Assembly (NCBI GenBank): GCA_963764345.1
Contig: CAVXSF010000007.1
Coordinates: 1 to 64,000, forward strand
Length of the DNA: 64,000 bases
Origin: DASQZK01 sp963764345
GTDB lineage: Bacteria; Bacteroidota; Bacteroidia; Bacteroidales; GCA-2748055
Reading direction: 5' to 3'
Made by a program: the position numbers and the translations under genes. The first letter of the stretch is position 1. Each line of letters starts with the position of its first letter. Below, piece after piece: positions 8,508 through 16,505 of the stretch. The notes under the pieces were generated by a model that saw only the letters and a program-made list of their open reading frames with translations, was not told where the DNA came from and made no database searches.

Positions 8508-10424
8508 ATGAATGAAAACCGTTCCATGAAGTCCGGATCAAATCATGATGATGATTTTCACAGGTTAAAGGCAGGTGACCTTGAACTCTGTTTTCACAAC
8601 GGAATCGTCAGGTATCTTAAATCCGGTGATACGGAAATCATCCGGATGATCTACCTGGCCGTCCGTGATCGCAATTGGGGAACGTTAAGCACAGAAATTC
8701 ACAATCTTAACATTCAACAAGGTACCCGTCAGTTCTCGGTCACATTCAAAATGCTTTTTGGAAACCCCGTGGTTTTTGAAGCTGACTGCACCTTAAAAGG
8801 GCATGCAGATAACCGCCTGGAGTATCATTTTTCCGGCAGGGTCACATCTGACTTTTGGCGAAACCGTATCGGTTTCTGTGTTCTGCATCCCATTGATGAT
8901 TGTGCAGGAAAGTCCTGCAAAATAATTCACACAAACGGTATGGAAGAAATGGGCCGTTTCCCTGGAATTATCAACCCTCATCAGCCATTTGTGGATATAC
9001 AGCGGATAGGATGGTGGCCCGGACCCGGTTATGTTGAACTTGCGTTTGAAGGGGATGTATTCGAAATGGAGGACCAGCGCAATTGGAGCGATGCTTCGTT
9101 TAAAACTTATTCTACGCCCCTTGAAGAACCTTTCCCTGTTAAAATGAATACAGGCGACCGGGTTGAACAAACCATAACCCTTCGGGCCGACCTGCCATCC
9201 TTAGATAAAAAATCTGAAAATGTGGAAAAGGATGGGCTGATTCATTATTCCTTTCATTATGACCTCATGACCGGGGTGCCTTCCATAGGTTCGCTGTACC
9301 GGACAGAAAACGGAAAACCGGATTCCTCTGCCATTCATCTCCTGAAAAAAACAGGAATTACCCATATGCGTTATGACATAGATTTCTCATTTAATGGCTG
9401 GTATGAAGCACTGTTACCGTTTATCCGTGATGTGGAAGATATCGGCACCGCTGCAGAAATAGCTTTTCACGTCAATGGGAATGACCATAAAAACCTGATT
9501 CAGGCCTTCAAAATACTTGAGAAAATCACTGAAAAGGTTAGGTGCATCGAGTTTTTTACCATCGGATCGAAGACAACCCGTCTGAATTCACTGAAAGATC
9601 TTTTGCCGGTTGTCCGGGATACCTTCCCCGGAGTCAAAACCGGAGCCGGTACGGATTTCGATTTTGCGGAAATCAACCGCTACCGGTTTAATCCGGATCC
9701 GGTTGATTTTGTCCTTTACAGCATCTGCCCCCAGGTACATGCCTTCGATGATATGAGTCTTATCGAAAACCTGGAGGCGCAGGCAGACACGGTCAAATCC
9801 GCCAGATCTGCCTTTCCCGGTACAGGTATCCATGTTTCCGTAATTTCACTCCTAAGGCGTTCAAATCCTGATGCAACAAAAGAAGAAAAACCTGCCGACT
9901 TGGTAGGACCATTCGACAAACGGCAAATGACAGTTCTGGGTGCTCAATGGGGTCTTGTCTCATTAAAGCACCTTATAGAGACAAAGGTCGGCTGGATCAC
10001 AATTTTCGAAACCCACGGGTATAATGGCTTGATCTTAAAAGATGGTCGGATGGAATACGGCGGCCTTTATCCGTCTGACAAGTGGATACAGTCCCCGTTT
10101 AGCATGATGCTTGAAATCATCCTGAAATTCAGGCCAGATACGATTGTACCCTCTATTTCTTCTGCACCCCTGAAATCGGAGGTGATCTTGTTGAAAAGAA
10201 AAGATCAGCATTTAATGGTTCTGATCAATTTTACCTCGCAGGATCAGGGTATCAGAAAACCGGTTTCTCCAGACCCGTCTGCCGCTATTTTGTTAACCGA
10301 TGAAATTCTGCAGAATCACTCCCCGGATGATGCTTCAATACTCACTTTTAAACCGTCGGAAGGGAAATGGCAGAAGGATTTTCTGATTCTTCCGTCAAAA
10401 TCTGTATTATTTTTAATGTACTAA
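8508..10424 (+). CDS. apnL: Probable D-apionate lactonase
   Basis: 638 residues, cytoplasmic, no signal peptide. The architecture is an N-terminal beta-sandwich (about 20-230), a TIM-barrel (about 240-540, including THMRYDIDF and ETHGYNGLI) and a C-terminal beta domain ending in LPSKSVLFLMY. Highly characteristic blocks are YLAVRDRNWGTL, RNRIGFCVLHPI, INPHQPFVDI and FEGDVFEMEDQRNWSDASFKTY, which match my memory of ApnL, the enzyme opening D-apionolactone to D-apionate. The length is also typical. It is the last gene of the operon; the next gene is 770 bp away. The family assignment is strong. Activity in this organism is inferred. Confidence 0.78.
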   Translation: MNENRSMKSGSNHDDDFHRLKAGDLELCFHNGIVRYLKSGDTEIIRMIYLAVRDRNWGTLSTEIHNLNIQQGTRQFSVTFKMLFGNPVVFEADCTLKGHADNRLEYHFSGRVTSDFWRNRIGFCVLHPIDDCAGKSCKIIHTNGMEEMGRFPGIINPHQPFVDIQRIGWWPGPGYVELAFEGDVFEMEDQRNWSDASFKTYSTPLEEPFPVKMNTGDRVEQTITLRADLPSLDKKSENVEKDGLIHYSFHYDLMTGVPSIGSLYRTENGKPDSSAIHLLKKTGITHMRYDIDFSFNGWYEALLPFIRDVEDIGTAAEIAFHVNGNDHKNLIQAFKILEKITEKVRCIEFFTIGSKTTRLNSLKDLLPVVRDTFPGVKTGAGTDFDFAEINRYRFNPDPVDFVLYSICPQVHAFDDMSLIENLEAQADTVKSARSAFPGTGIHVSVISLLRRSNPDATKEEKPADLVGPFDKRQMTVLGAQWGLVSLKHLIETKVGWITIFETHGYNGLILKDGRMEYGGLYPSDKWIQSPFSMMLEIILKFRPDTIVPSISSAPLKSEVILLKRKDQHLMVLINFTSQDQGIRKPVSPDPSAAILLTDEILQNHSPDDASILTFKPSEGKWQKDFLILPSKSVLFLMY

Positions 10425-11244
10425 AGTATTCACTGGAACACTTTTGTTAACCAGTCAGGCACATCGTTTTGGCTTTTCTATGTGACTATGTGGTTAATCT
10501 ATTCTGTCCATAAACAAATTAAGTTTTCCGGGGGTCAGGAATTTACCACATAGTCACATAGAGCACATAGTTTTGGATTGCCCTGGTGAACCGGGTGATT
10601 TTGTGGTTCAAGAAATTTATTCTGGATGAATCACCATCCTCAATTGGTGGGCAGGAAAGTCTTCCTGGTTGGTTACCGGGTCTCGACGGGTATATCGCGA
10701 TTTTACCCAATTAGATCGGACTGGGTGACAGTCCTTCAACCATACTGCAACCAAGGCGAGTGCTTCAATTGATAGGATAACGGCTACAAAACAGTTTCTA
10801 TCTGTGATTCATGGTCTTACCGGTGAGAAAGATCTTTTCCTTGCTGGTCTTCACAAGGCGGTTATGCAACGCTGGAAGTTCAGAGAGAGATTGAAAGAAT
10901 TACACTACTGATTTCAATTTTGGGATCAATGCGGCCGGAAGCGGCCCATATGGCCTTTCATCAGTCGAAAAATTTCTGCAAACCATAGCAAAAACGACTG
11001 TTTACTTTCATCGTGTCGCCATTTTCTTCCACGCTGTTGTTTTCAAATTCTACGAGGTAAAAGGCTATGTCTCTTGTAAAAACATGGATATAATGATTTT
11101 TCAAATTCCGCTAAAATTTATTAGCTACGACATAATCTGAAAGTCAGTGACAGGATAATATAATCCTGGTACAATTTTTATTTCAATTTTCTGTTAATGA
11201 TGTTTAAACCTATCGGATTTAGATTGGTTAAATTATTAATCATC
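10425..11244. other. Gap after the apiose-type operon
   Basis: About 0.8 kb without a supported gene. It contains a perfect 17-bp inverted repeat (listed separately). The rest is short broken frames on both strands with no motif that I recognise. It may be debris of a lost gene. Confidence 0.4.
10478..10561. repeat. Perfect 17-bp inverted repeat with a 50-bp centre
   Basis: The left arm CTATGTGACTATGTGGT (10478-10494) is the exact reverse complement of the right arm ACCACATAGTCACATAG (10545-10561). It lies 54 bases after the ApnL-like stop codon. There is no U-run, so it is not a standard intrinsic terminator. It may form a long hairpin at the transcript end or be a dispersed repeat. Confidence 0.55.
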
Positions 11245-11958
11245 ATGAAAATACCATTTTTCATTTTGCTTCTTTACTTACCCGGATATCTTGTTTTGTC
11301 CCAACCGGTATTTAAAAATCCAGGATTACCGGATCATGAATCGTATGTTTTGCATGAATATCTCGATGCAGAGGTGGGATACATCACTTCAAAAATCAAT
11401 ATCAGTCTGAAAGAGAAGGACAACATGAAATATTATTCCATCGTGGTTGATGAGGGTGGACTCTTCAGAAATGAAATAGATGTCCGGTATTCAGATCTGA
11501 CGACCATCTCAGAACGACGTGTTGACCTGAAAACCAACTCAGTTGTACAGTATTTTACTAAGACAGGCGATTCTGTGCGCTTTTATAATGAAGAAAAAAA
11601 TGTCGATAAGAATATTTTAACCCATGAGACCAATATTTATTCTCCCCTGGCTTATTTTCTTTCTTTCCGGGGATTTCCTTTTAATACCGGTAACAGTGTT
11701 TCATTCAAAACTTACATGTACGCATATGGCGGCGTTTTAACCATGAATCTGAAACAAGTGACAGGGAAGACGGTAACGGTCAAAGCAGGTACTTTCGACT
11801 GCAACGTGCTTGAACTTTCGGTGGGAGGGTGGCAGTCTATGTTTGCCCCGGATAAGTATTATTTTTATTTTTCTGTGGATCCTCCTTACCGTTTCATTAA
11901 ATACGAAGAAAAAGTTGACGGATCATGGAAGGGTGATGAACTGGAGAATATACTGTAA
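11245..11958 (+). CDS. Exported DUF3108-like protein
   Basis: 237 residues from the Met at 11245, chosen because MKIPFFILLLYLPGYLVLSQ then forms a clean Sec signal peptide; an in-frame Met at 11197 would add 16 residues. The mature part is beta-rich, with features of DUF3108 proteins: a YxAEVGYI-like opening, SPLAYFLSFRGFPF, then VTGKTVTVKAGTFDCNVLEL and DPPYRFIKYE. Such proteins are periplasmic or outer-membrane-associated beta structures of unknown role. No neighbour is close enough to define an operon. Confidence 0.65.
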   Translation: MKIPFFILLLYLPGYLVLSQPVFKNPGLPDHESYVLHEYLDAEVGYITSKINISLKEKDNMKYYSIVVDEGGLFRNEIDVRYSDLTTISERRVDLKTNSVVQYFTKTGDSVRFYNEEKNVDKNILTHETNIYSPLAYFLSFRGFPFNTGNSVSFKTYMYAYGGVLTMNLKQVTGKTVTVKAGTFDCNVLELSVGGWQSMFAPDKYYFYFSVDPPYRFIKYEEKVDGSWKGDELENIL

Positions 11959-12047
11959 ACGGTACCTCTGAAACCTGGCGAAGATACCCGGATATTGGTT
12001 TATACATAGCATGAATCCCTGTGTATATTAAATCGTCTTATAAAACT

Positions 12048-13556
12048 TCATATTTCAGTTACTACGAATTTTTTCCTGTCCTGGTGACATATAATCTGGA
12101 GTACATCGCGTGAAGTCTTGGCGCCGGTGGGAACGCCCCCGGGAGGCTGAACCCACATCCCTGAGAGCCAGAAATTCTCCAGTCCGGGAAGGGTCTTTTT
12201 TATCATGCGGTGACGTTTCATCAGATCCGGTGTCATCACCCAGGTCATGTACGATCCTTTGAAATTGCCGGTATACCTTACATACGTCATGGGAGAGAGC
12301 ACATCGGTTACTTCGATGGCGGAAATAAATCCCGGATATTTCTTCTCCAGTTCTTCTGCTGCCATTTTGGCTATTCTCTCTTTCTCCGCCTTATAGGCAG
12401 GTCTGTCTTTATAAAGTTTTTCCCAGTAATGATAATCATCGATCATGAATGTAGTTTCAACGACGGTTTTTCCCACGGGGGCCAGGGTCGGATCGAAACT
12501 GAAGTTGCGCACCATAAACCAGTCAGAGTTCTGATTACCTATTAACATTGGTTTGTTTAGCTTGTAAATTTGGGCAATACAATCAGGCTCCCCGGAAAAA
12601 TCCATGTTGACACCAAAGGAAACCTGTACTGAGGATTTGTAGATCTTTGAATGACCGAACAGATCTTCGTGCTGGGGTTCAATATAATTACCATCGAGCA
12701 TCTGATATAGGGTGGTATTCAGATCGGCACAGGAGATGACATAATCCCCGGAGATTTCTTCCCCCTTTGCCAGTCTTATGCCGCAGGCTTTTCCATCCAC
12801 AACCAGGATCTTTTCAACTTTTTTGCCATAGAATATTTTTCCTCCCAGGTTTAACAGGCGTTTTTCTATGGCCCTGGCAAATTCCAGGGAGCCGCCTTCA
12901 GGAAAACCACCCGCCCGGTTATTTAACAGGGCCATTGTTGCAACTAAACTTATTAAGCTCATATCCTTGTCGACCAGGATCAGGGGAAAGACTTCCCGTA
13001 GTAACGGATCTTTAAACCTCCCTGCGAATTCCTCCATTGTGGTTTTGCTGCAGAAACTGAATGTCTTCATGAAAGGCATCATTTTAAAGATCATTTTGAC
13101 AATGTCGGGAAACCTGAATAATTCATAGGCTTTATCCATGGGCGGCTTGAATTTTGAAAATTTCCTGATCAGCCGGCAGAACAGTTCGATGGTTTCCCCG
13201 TCGGCAGGGGAGAGTTCTTTCAGATGCTTTTCGAGCCTGTCAACATCACTATACAGGATAAGCGTTCTGCCGTCAGATCCCGTGTACCGGTAAAATTCTT
13301 CGCGGTCATAAATTTTCCGGCCCTGTATTGCACCCAGTTCTTTCCATATCCGGTAAAAACTGTCGGCAGGCGCTGATCCTGTCAGCCAGTGCAGACATCC
13401 GTCGATGATATATTTTCCTTTTTTCCATGACGTGCAAAGGCCGCCGGGAACGTTATGCATTTCATAAATTTCAGCAGCATAGCCATTCATCCTGGCATAA
13501 CATCCGGCGGATAAACCGGCGATTCCGCCACCAATAATGATGATCTTTTTTTCCAT
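12048..13556 (-). CDS. FAD-dependent phytoene-desaturase/retinol-saturase-like oxidoreductase
   Basis: 502 residues. The N-terminal dinucleotide-binding motif is IIIIGGGIAGLSAGCYARMNG with Gly9/11/14, then YEMHNVPGGLCTSW, typical of CrtI-type carotenoid desaturases and the related retinol 13,14-reductase group. A C-terminal FAD-contact block is LSGMWVQPPGGVPTGAKTSRDV. No signal peptide. No carotenoid genes (crtB, crtY) are nearby, so the substrate is unknown. In Bacteroidota such proteins are often annotated as NAD(P)/FAD-dependent oxidoreductases acting on isoprenoids. It stands alone, convergent with the DUF3108-like gene. Confidence 0.85.
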   Translation of the reverse strand: MEKKIIIIGGGIAGLSAGCYARMNGYAAEIYEMHNVPGGLCTSWKKGKYIIDGCLHWLTGSAPADSFYRIWKELGAIQGRKIYDREEFYRYTGSDGRTLILYSDVDRLEKHLKELSPADGETIELFCRLIRKFSKFKPPMDKAYELFRFPDIVKMIFKMMPFMKTFSFCSKTTMEEFAGRFKDPLLREVFPLILVDKDMSLISLVATMALLNNRAGGFPEGGSLEFARAIEKRLLNLGGKIFYGKKVEKILVVDGKACGIRLAKGEEISGDYVISCADLNTTLYQMLDGNYIEPQHEDLFGHSKIYKSSVQVSFGVNMDFSGEPDCIAQIYKLNKPMLIGNQNSDWFMVRNFSFDPTLAPVGKTVVETTFMIDDYHYWEKLYKDRPAYKAEKERIAKMAAEELEKKYPGFISAIEVTDVLSPMTYVRYTGNFKGSYMTWVMTPDLMKRHRMIKKTLPGLENFWLSGMWVQPPGGVPTGAKTSRDVLQIICHQDRKKFVVTEI

Positions 13557-13840
13557 GGATTGATTTGTTTAAGATGAATCCGTACAATAATCTAAAATTG
13601 TCATGTAAGCCTGTGCCGGCAGCCGGTCACCATCACCGTCCCATCCATCCGGAGAAGGTTTGCCTGACAGATCATGACGTCGAAATTTAAACAAAAGAAT
13701 ACTATTCAGGCCTATTGGAAACAGGGATTTTTTAACCTTGAAAGGTAAAAGTGAGGGAGTGAGGGATTAGAGATTAGGGATTAGAAGAGATTAGAGGTTA
13801 GAGATTAGTGGTTAGAGGTTAGAGACAACGTAGAAGCAAT

Positions 13841-14063
13841 CGTAGAGACACGCCAAGGCATGTCTCTTGAATGAACGCCGGTTACATCCATTTTTTCGTA
13901 GAGACACGCCAAGGCATGTCTCTTGAATGAACGCCGGTTACATCCATTTTTTCGTAGAGACACGCCAAGGCATGTCTCTTGAATGAACACCGGTTTTTCA
14001 TTTTCGTATAGGCACACGCCAAGGCATGTCTCTTGAATGAACGCCGGTTTCATCCATTTTTTT
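13841..14063. repeat. Four tandem copies of a 56-bp repeat with internal near-palindrome
   Basis: Copies begin at 13841, 13897, 13953 and 14005. The third is 52 bp and the fourth is diverged. Each contains GAGACACGCCAAGGCATGTC, a near-palindrome with 10-bp arms and one mismatch, followed by TTGAATGAACGCCGGTT and a T-run. The copies abut directly with no unique spacers, so this is a satellite and not a CRISPR array. Confidence 0.9.
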
Positions 14064-14310
14064 CTTAGAGGTGAGTCCTATCCCGGTGACCACGTATTTA
14101 CAGGAATCGGTTACCGGCGGGTTTATAATCGGTGCAGGTTTGGAGACAAAATCTCCTTATACAAAAAAGCACTGAAATAATTTTGCAGTGAAGGAAAAAA
14201 ATATGGATTTCGGCTGGCATTCATCAAAATGAGAGTCATCATTTTGGGTGAGTTGATAACTTTTCGTCAAAAAGAGGAAATGGGGACGCTGAGATCCGGG
14301 GGGTGAAAGT

Positions 14311-14348
14311 CATTAAGGGCGGTGGGTTTGGAAGGCGGGGGAGGGCCC
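14311..14348 (+). repeat. G-rich element, potential G-quadruplex
   Basis: CATTAAGGGCGGTGGG is followed by a spacer and GGGGGAGGG. The first 16 bases match the two G-rich elements at 53679 and 54959 except for one C/T change. This suggests a third, diverged member of the same dispersed element. Confidence 0.5.
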
Positions 14349-14753
14349 CTTTTCAAGTAAAGACATCCTAAAAATAACGAAGCCCCTTTCTGTGCCCTGT
14401 CCGGCGAGGACTCAACCGGACCGGTCGGGCAAAAAACAGATTGGATAAATGATCTGCTTGCCATTGCCGGAACTGGTAAATATAAACTGGTGTAAAGAGA
14501 TCCATTTATCCGTTATTTAGCCGAACATTATTTGTGTTTTATTGTTTGATATTAGCTTTAATAATCCAGACAATTCCGGACCTTTTCACAGGGGTCTGTG
14601 TTCTTTAATATCACGGGAATAAGTAATCGGAGTCTAAACTGGATATTTTTTAAAAGGGATTTACCAATCAGGTAACATGCAGGAATAAGAATCTGAATAG
14701 CATATGATCAGAAGTTACATTGTTAATGGAATTCTAAACTAAATCAAACCAAA

Positions 14754-15269
14754 ATGAAAACAAACAACCTGTTCATCAGAAACTTTAGTCTGATCATCCT
14801 GACCGGATTAATTTTATCCTCCTGCAAGAAGGACTCAACTCCTACGAAAGATATAGTAGGGACATGGACTACCGGTACCGTTTCGGTCAATGCCATGGTT
14901 GGTGACAAGACCCTGTCTCAGTACTTTATGGATGATGCCGGTTTATCAAATGTCGTTGCACAAACGTATGCTGATGCGTTTAATCAGACGAGCCAGCAGG
15001 CCCTTGCCGGTACCCTTGATATAAAGAAAGACGGAACATATACCTCCACAATGGGTGGCTCAACTGATTCGGGAACATGGAGTATCAGTGGCGATGGTAA
15101 AACACTGACGATTGATTCCAATAACGATGTTCCGTATACATTTAATATAGTTGAACTGACTTCCAATAAGCTGCATATTAGGACGACGGAAACCGAAAGT
15201 GAAGACCTTAATAGTGATGGCACACCCGAAACGATAACGATCACAGCCGATATTACTTTAACCAGATAA
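14754..15269 (+). CDS. Lipocalin-like lipoprotein
   Basis: 171 residues. The lipobox is ILSSC near residue 24, followed by a DST/PTK linker. KDIVGTWTTGTV then GTLDIKKDGTYTSTM and DSGTWSISGDGKTLTI is the usual pattern of Bacteroidota lipocalin-like domains (a GxW motif, then strands with repeated DGT turns). It is probably anchored to the outer membrane facing the periplasm. The ligand is unknown. It is a single gene with 1.2 kb of non-coding sequence upstream. Confidence 0.75.
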   Translation: MKTNNLFIRNFSLIILTGLILSSCKKDSTPTKDIVGTWTTGTVSVNAMVGDKTLSQYFMDDAGLSNVVAQTYADAFNQTSQQALAGTLDIKKDGTYTSTMGGSTDSGTWSISGDGKTLTIDSNNDVPYTFNIVELTSNKLHIRTTETESEDLNSDGTPETITITADITLTR

Positions 15270-15400
15270 ATCATAATCCGGGTAAACGGGATAATACCTG
15301 ATTGGTTATTCCACTTTATAAAGGTAAAAGCAGACCACCTGACCACCTGATTACGGGTACAGGGTTCCTTTACGCGAAAAGCGGAGACCGCTTTTCAGCA

Positions 15401-16435
15401 TCACTTATTTACGGAAAAGGATGTTGGGACCTCCACTGGCGACCAGCCACTTCCATCATAATGGGAGAGGGTCGTGTCGGTGATCGCCCAGATGTTGTTA
15501 TTTACGCCGGCAGTGAGATCTGCAATGCTGTCATCTGCCAGCCCGTCAGCAACGGTGAAGGACGTCCAGTTCATCCCGTCGAACCTGGAGATCCCGGTAC
15601 CGGTACCAAACCACATCGACCCGTCCTGATCCTGGGTGATGGCTGTGACATCGTCATTGACCAGACCCGCTGCAGTGGTATAGAGAACCCAGTTCGTGCC
15701 GGTTATAAAGGGATTGGAACCTACATGTTTCTGAACGCCGGAAGGCATCCCGATCCACAGGTTATCTGTGTTGTCGGTAAAGAGGCAATGGATCACATTA
15801 TCGTTCAGACCGCAGCCGTTTGAAGGCCAGAGTGCCGATGCCCCTGAGACCCCGTCGGCATCCCTGATATACCGGACGAGTCCTCCGCCCTGTGTGCCGG
15901 CATAGCATGTGTCGTTTACTACCCCGATGGAAGTCACCGGATAGGAACTGAAGATGGCCGGGCCGTAAAAATGGGTGACCGGCGGCCACGATTCCCCGTC
16001 CTTAGCAGAAATCCCTATGGGTGTGGCAAACCAGCGTATCCCCAGGTGATCTACGTTGATGCATGAAACGGTATCTGAACCGGTGAACGCGCGTGAATAA
16101 GCGGTAGTTGCTAAAATGTTTCCAGATGACACCTCTGCATAAACGGCTCCCGCCATGGTGGCCATCCAAATCCCTGTTCCGTCGAAAGCCAGGTCTGATA
16201 ACAATGCCGGCGTGCCGGTCTGGCCGGAAGGAGTGAACAGTTTCCAGTTTGTCCCGTCATATCCAAGCAATCCGGAATTTGTGCCTATCCAGATGATGCC
16301 GTTATCGCCTGTGACGATTGAAGTAAGCCTGTCGATATTAATGATCACCGGGTTGCCATTGCTCCCGGGTTTATCCTTTGAACAACCGGCCAGTAAGGCC
16401 AGTGTCACGAAGGCAATCAATGTCTTTCTGAACAT
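15401..16435 (-). CDS. Beta-propeller lipoprotein (two-component-regulator propeller repeats)
   Basis: 344 residues from the Met at 16435, which gives MFRKTLIAFVTLALLAGCSK, a clear lipoprotein signal (LAGC). The upstream in-frame Met at 16519 would spoil the signal. The body is built of repeated blades such as GDNGIIWIGTNSGLLGYDGTNW, DNLWIGMPSGV and GSMWFGTGTGISRFDGMNWTSF, the Reg_prop pattern found in hybrid two-component sensors. Here no kinase, transmembrane or DNA-binding part is attached, so it is a stand-alone extracytoplasmic propeller. It lies 70 bases downstream of the DUF362/T9SS gene on the same strand and may be co-transcribed. Confidence 0.8.
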   Translation of the reverse strand: MFRKTLIAFVTLALLAGCSKDKPGSNGNPVIINIDRLTSIVTGDNGIIWIGTNSGLLGYDGTNWKLFTPSGQTGTPALLSDLAFDGTGIWMATMAGAVYAEVSSGNILATTAYSRAFTGSDTVSCINVDHLGIRWFATPIGISAKDGESWPPVTHFYGPAIFSSYPVTSIGVVNDTCYAGTQGGGLVRYIRDADGVSGASALWPSNGCGLNDNVIHCLFTDNTDNLWIGMPSGVQKHVGSNPFITGTNWVLYTTAAGLVNDDVTAITQDQDGSMWFGTGTGISRFDGMNWTSFTVADGLADDSIADLTAGVNNNIWAITDTTLSHYDGSGWSPVEVPTSFSVNK

Positions 16436-16505
16436 AATATTTTTATTTTGAAAGTTAGGATACCACCGTATGAGACTGCCCCATCCGGCAGAATGAATCC
16501 AGTAC

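Larger units (their letters stand above)
13557..14753. other. Repeat-rich intergenic region
   Basis: Nearly 1.2 kb with no supported gene. In order it holds a low-complexity stretch built from GATTAGAG/GGTTAGAG words (about 13750-13825), four 56-bp tandem repeats (13841-14063), and a G-rich element (14311-14348). Open frames here are by-products of the repeats. Confidence 0.7.

Noticed and set aside
10478..10561. Inverted repeat as an intrinsic terminator or transposon end
   Set aside because: No U-run and no transposase; kept only as an unexplained repeat.
13805..14053. 82-codon minus-strand frame with repeated ETCLGV words
   Set aside because: It is a translation of the 56-bp tandem repeats and has no start signal or conserved motif.
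13841..14063. Possible CRISPR array
   Set aside because: The repeat units abut without unique spacers and no cas gene is present.
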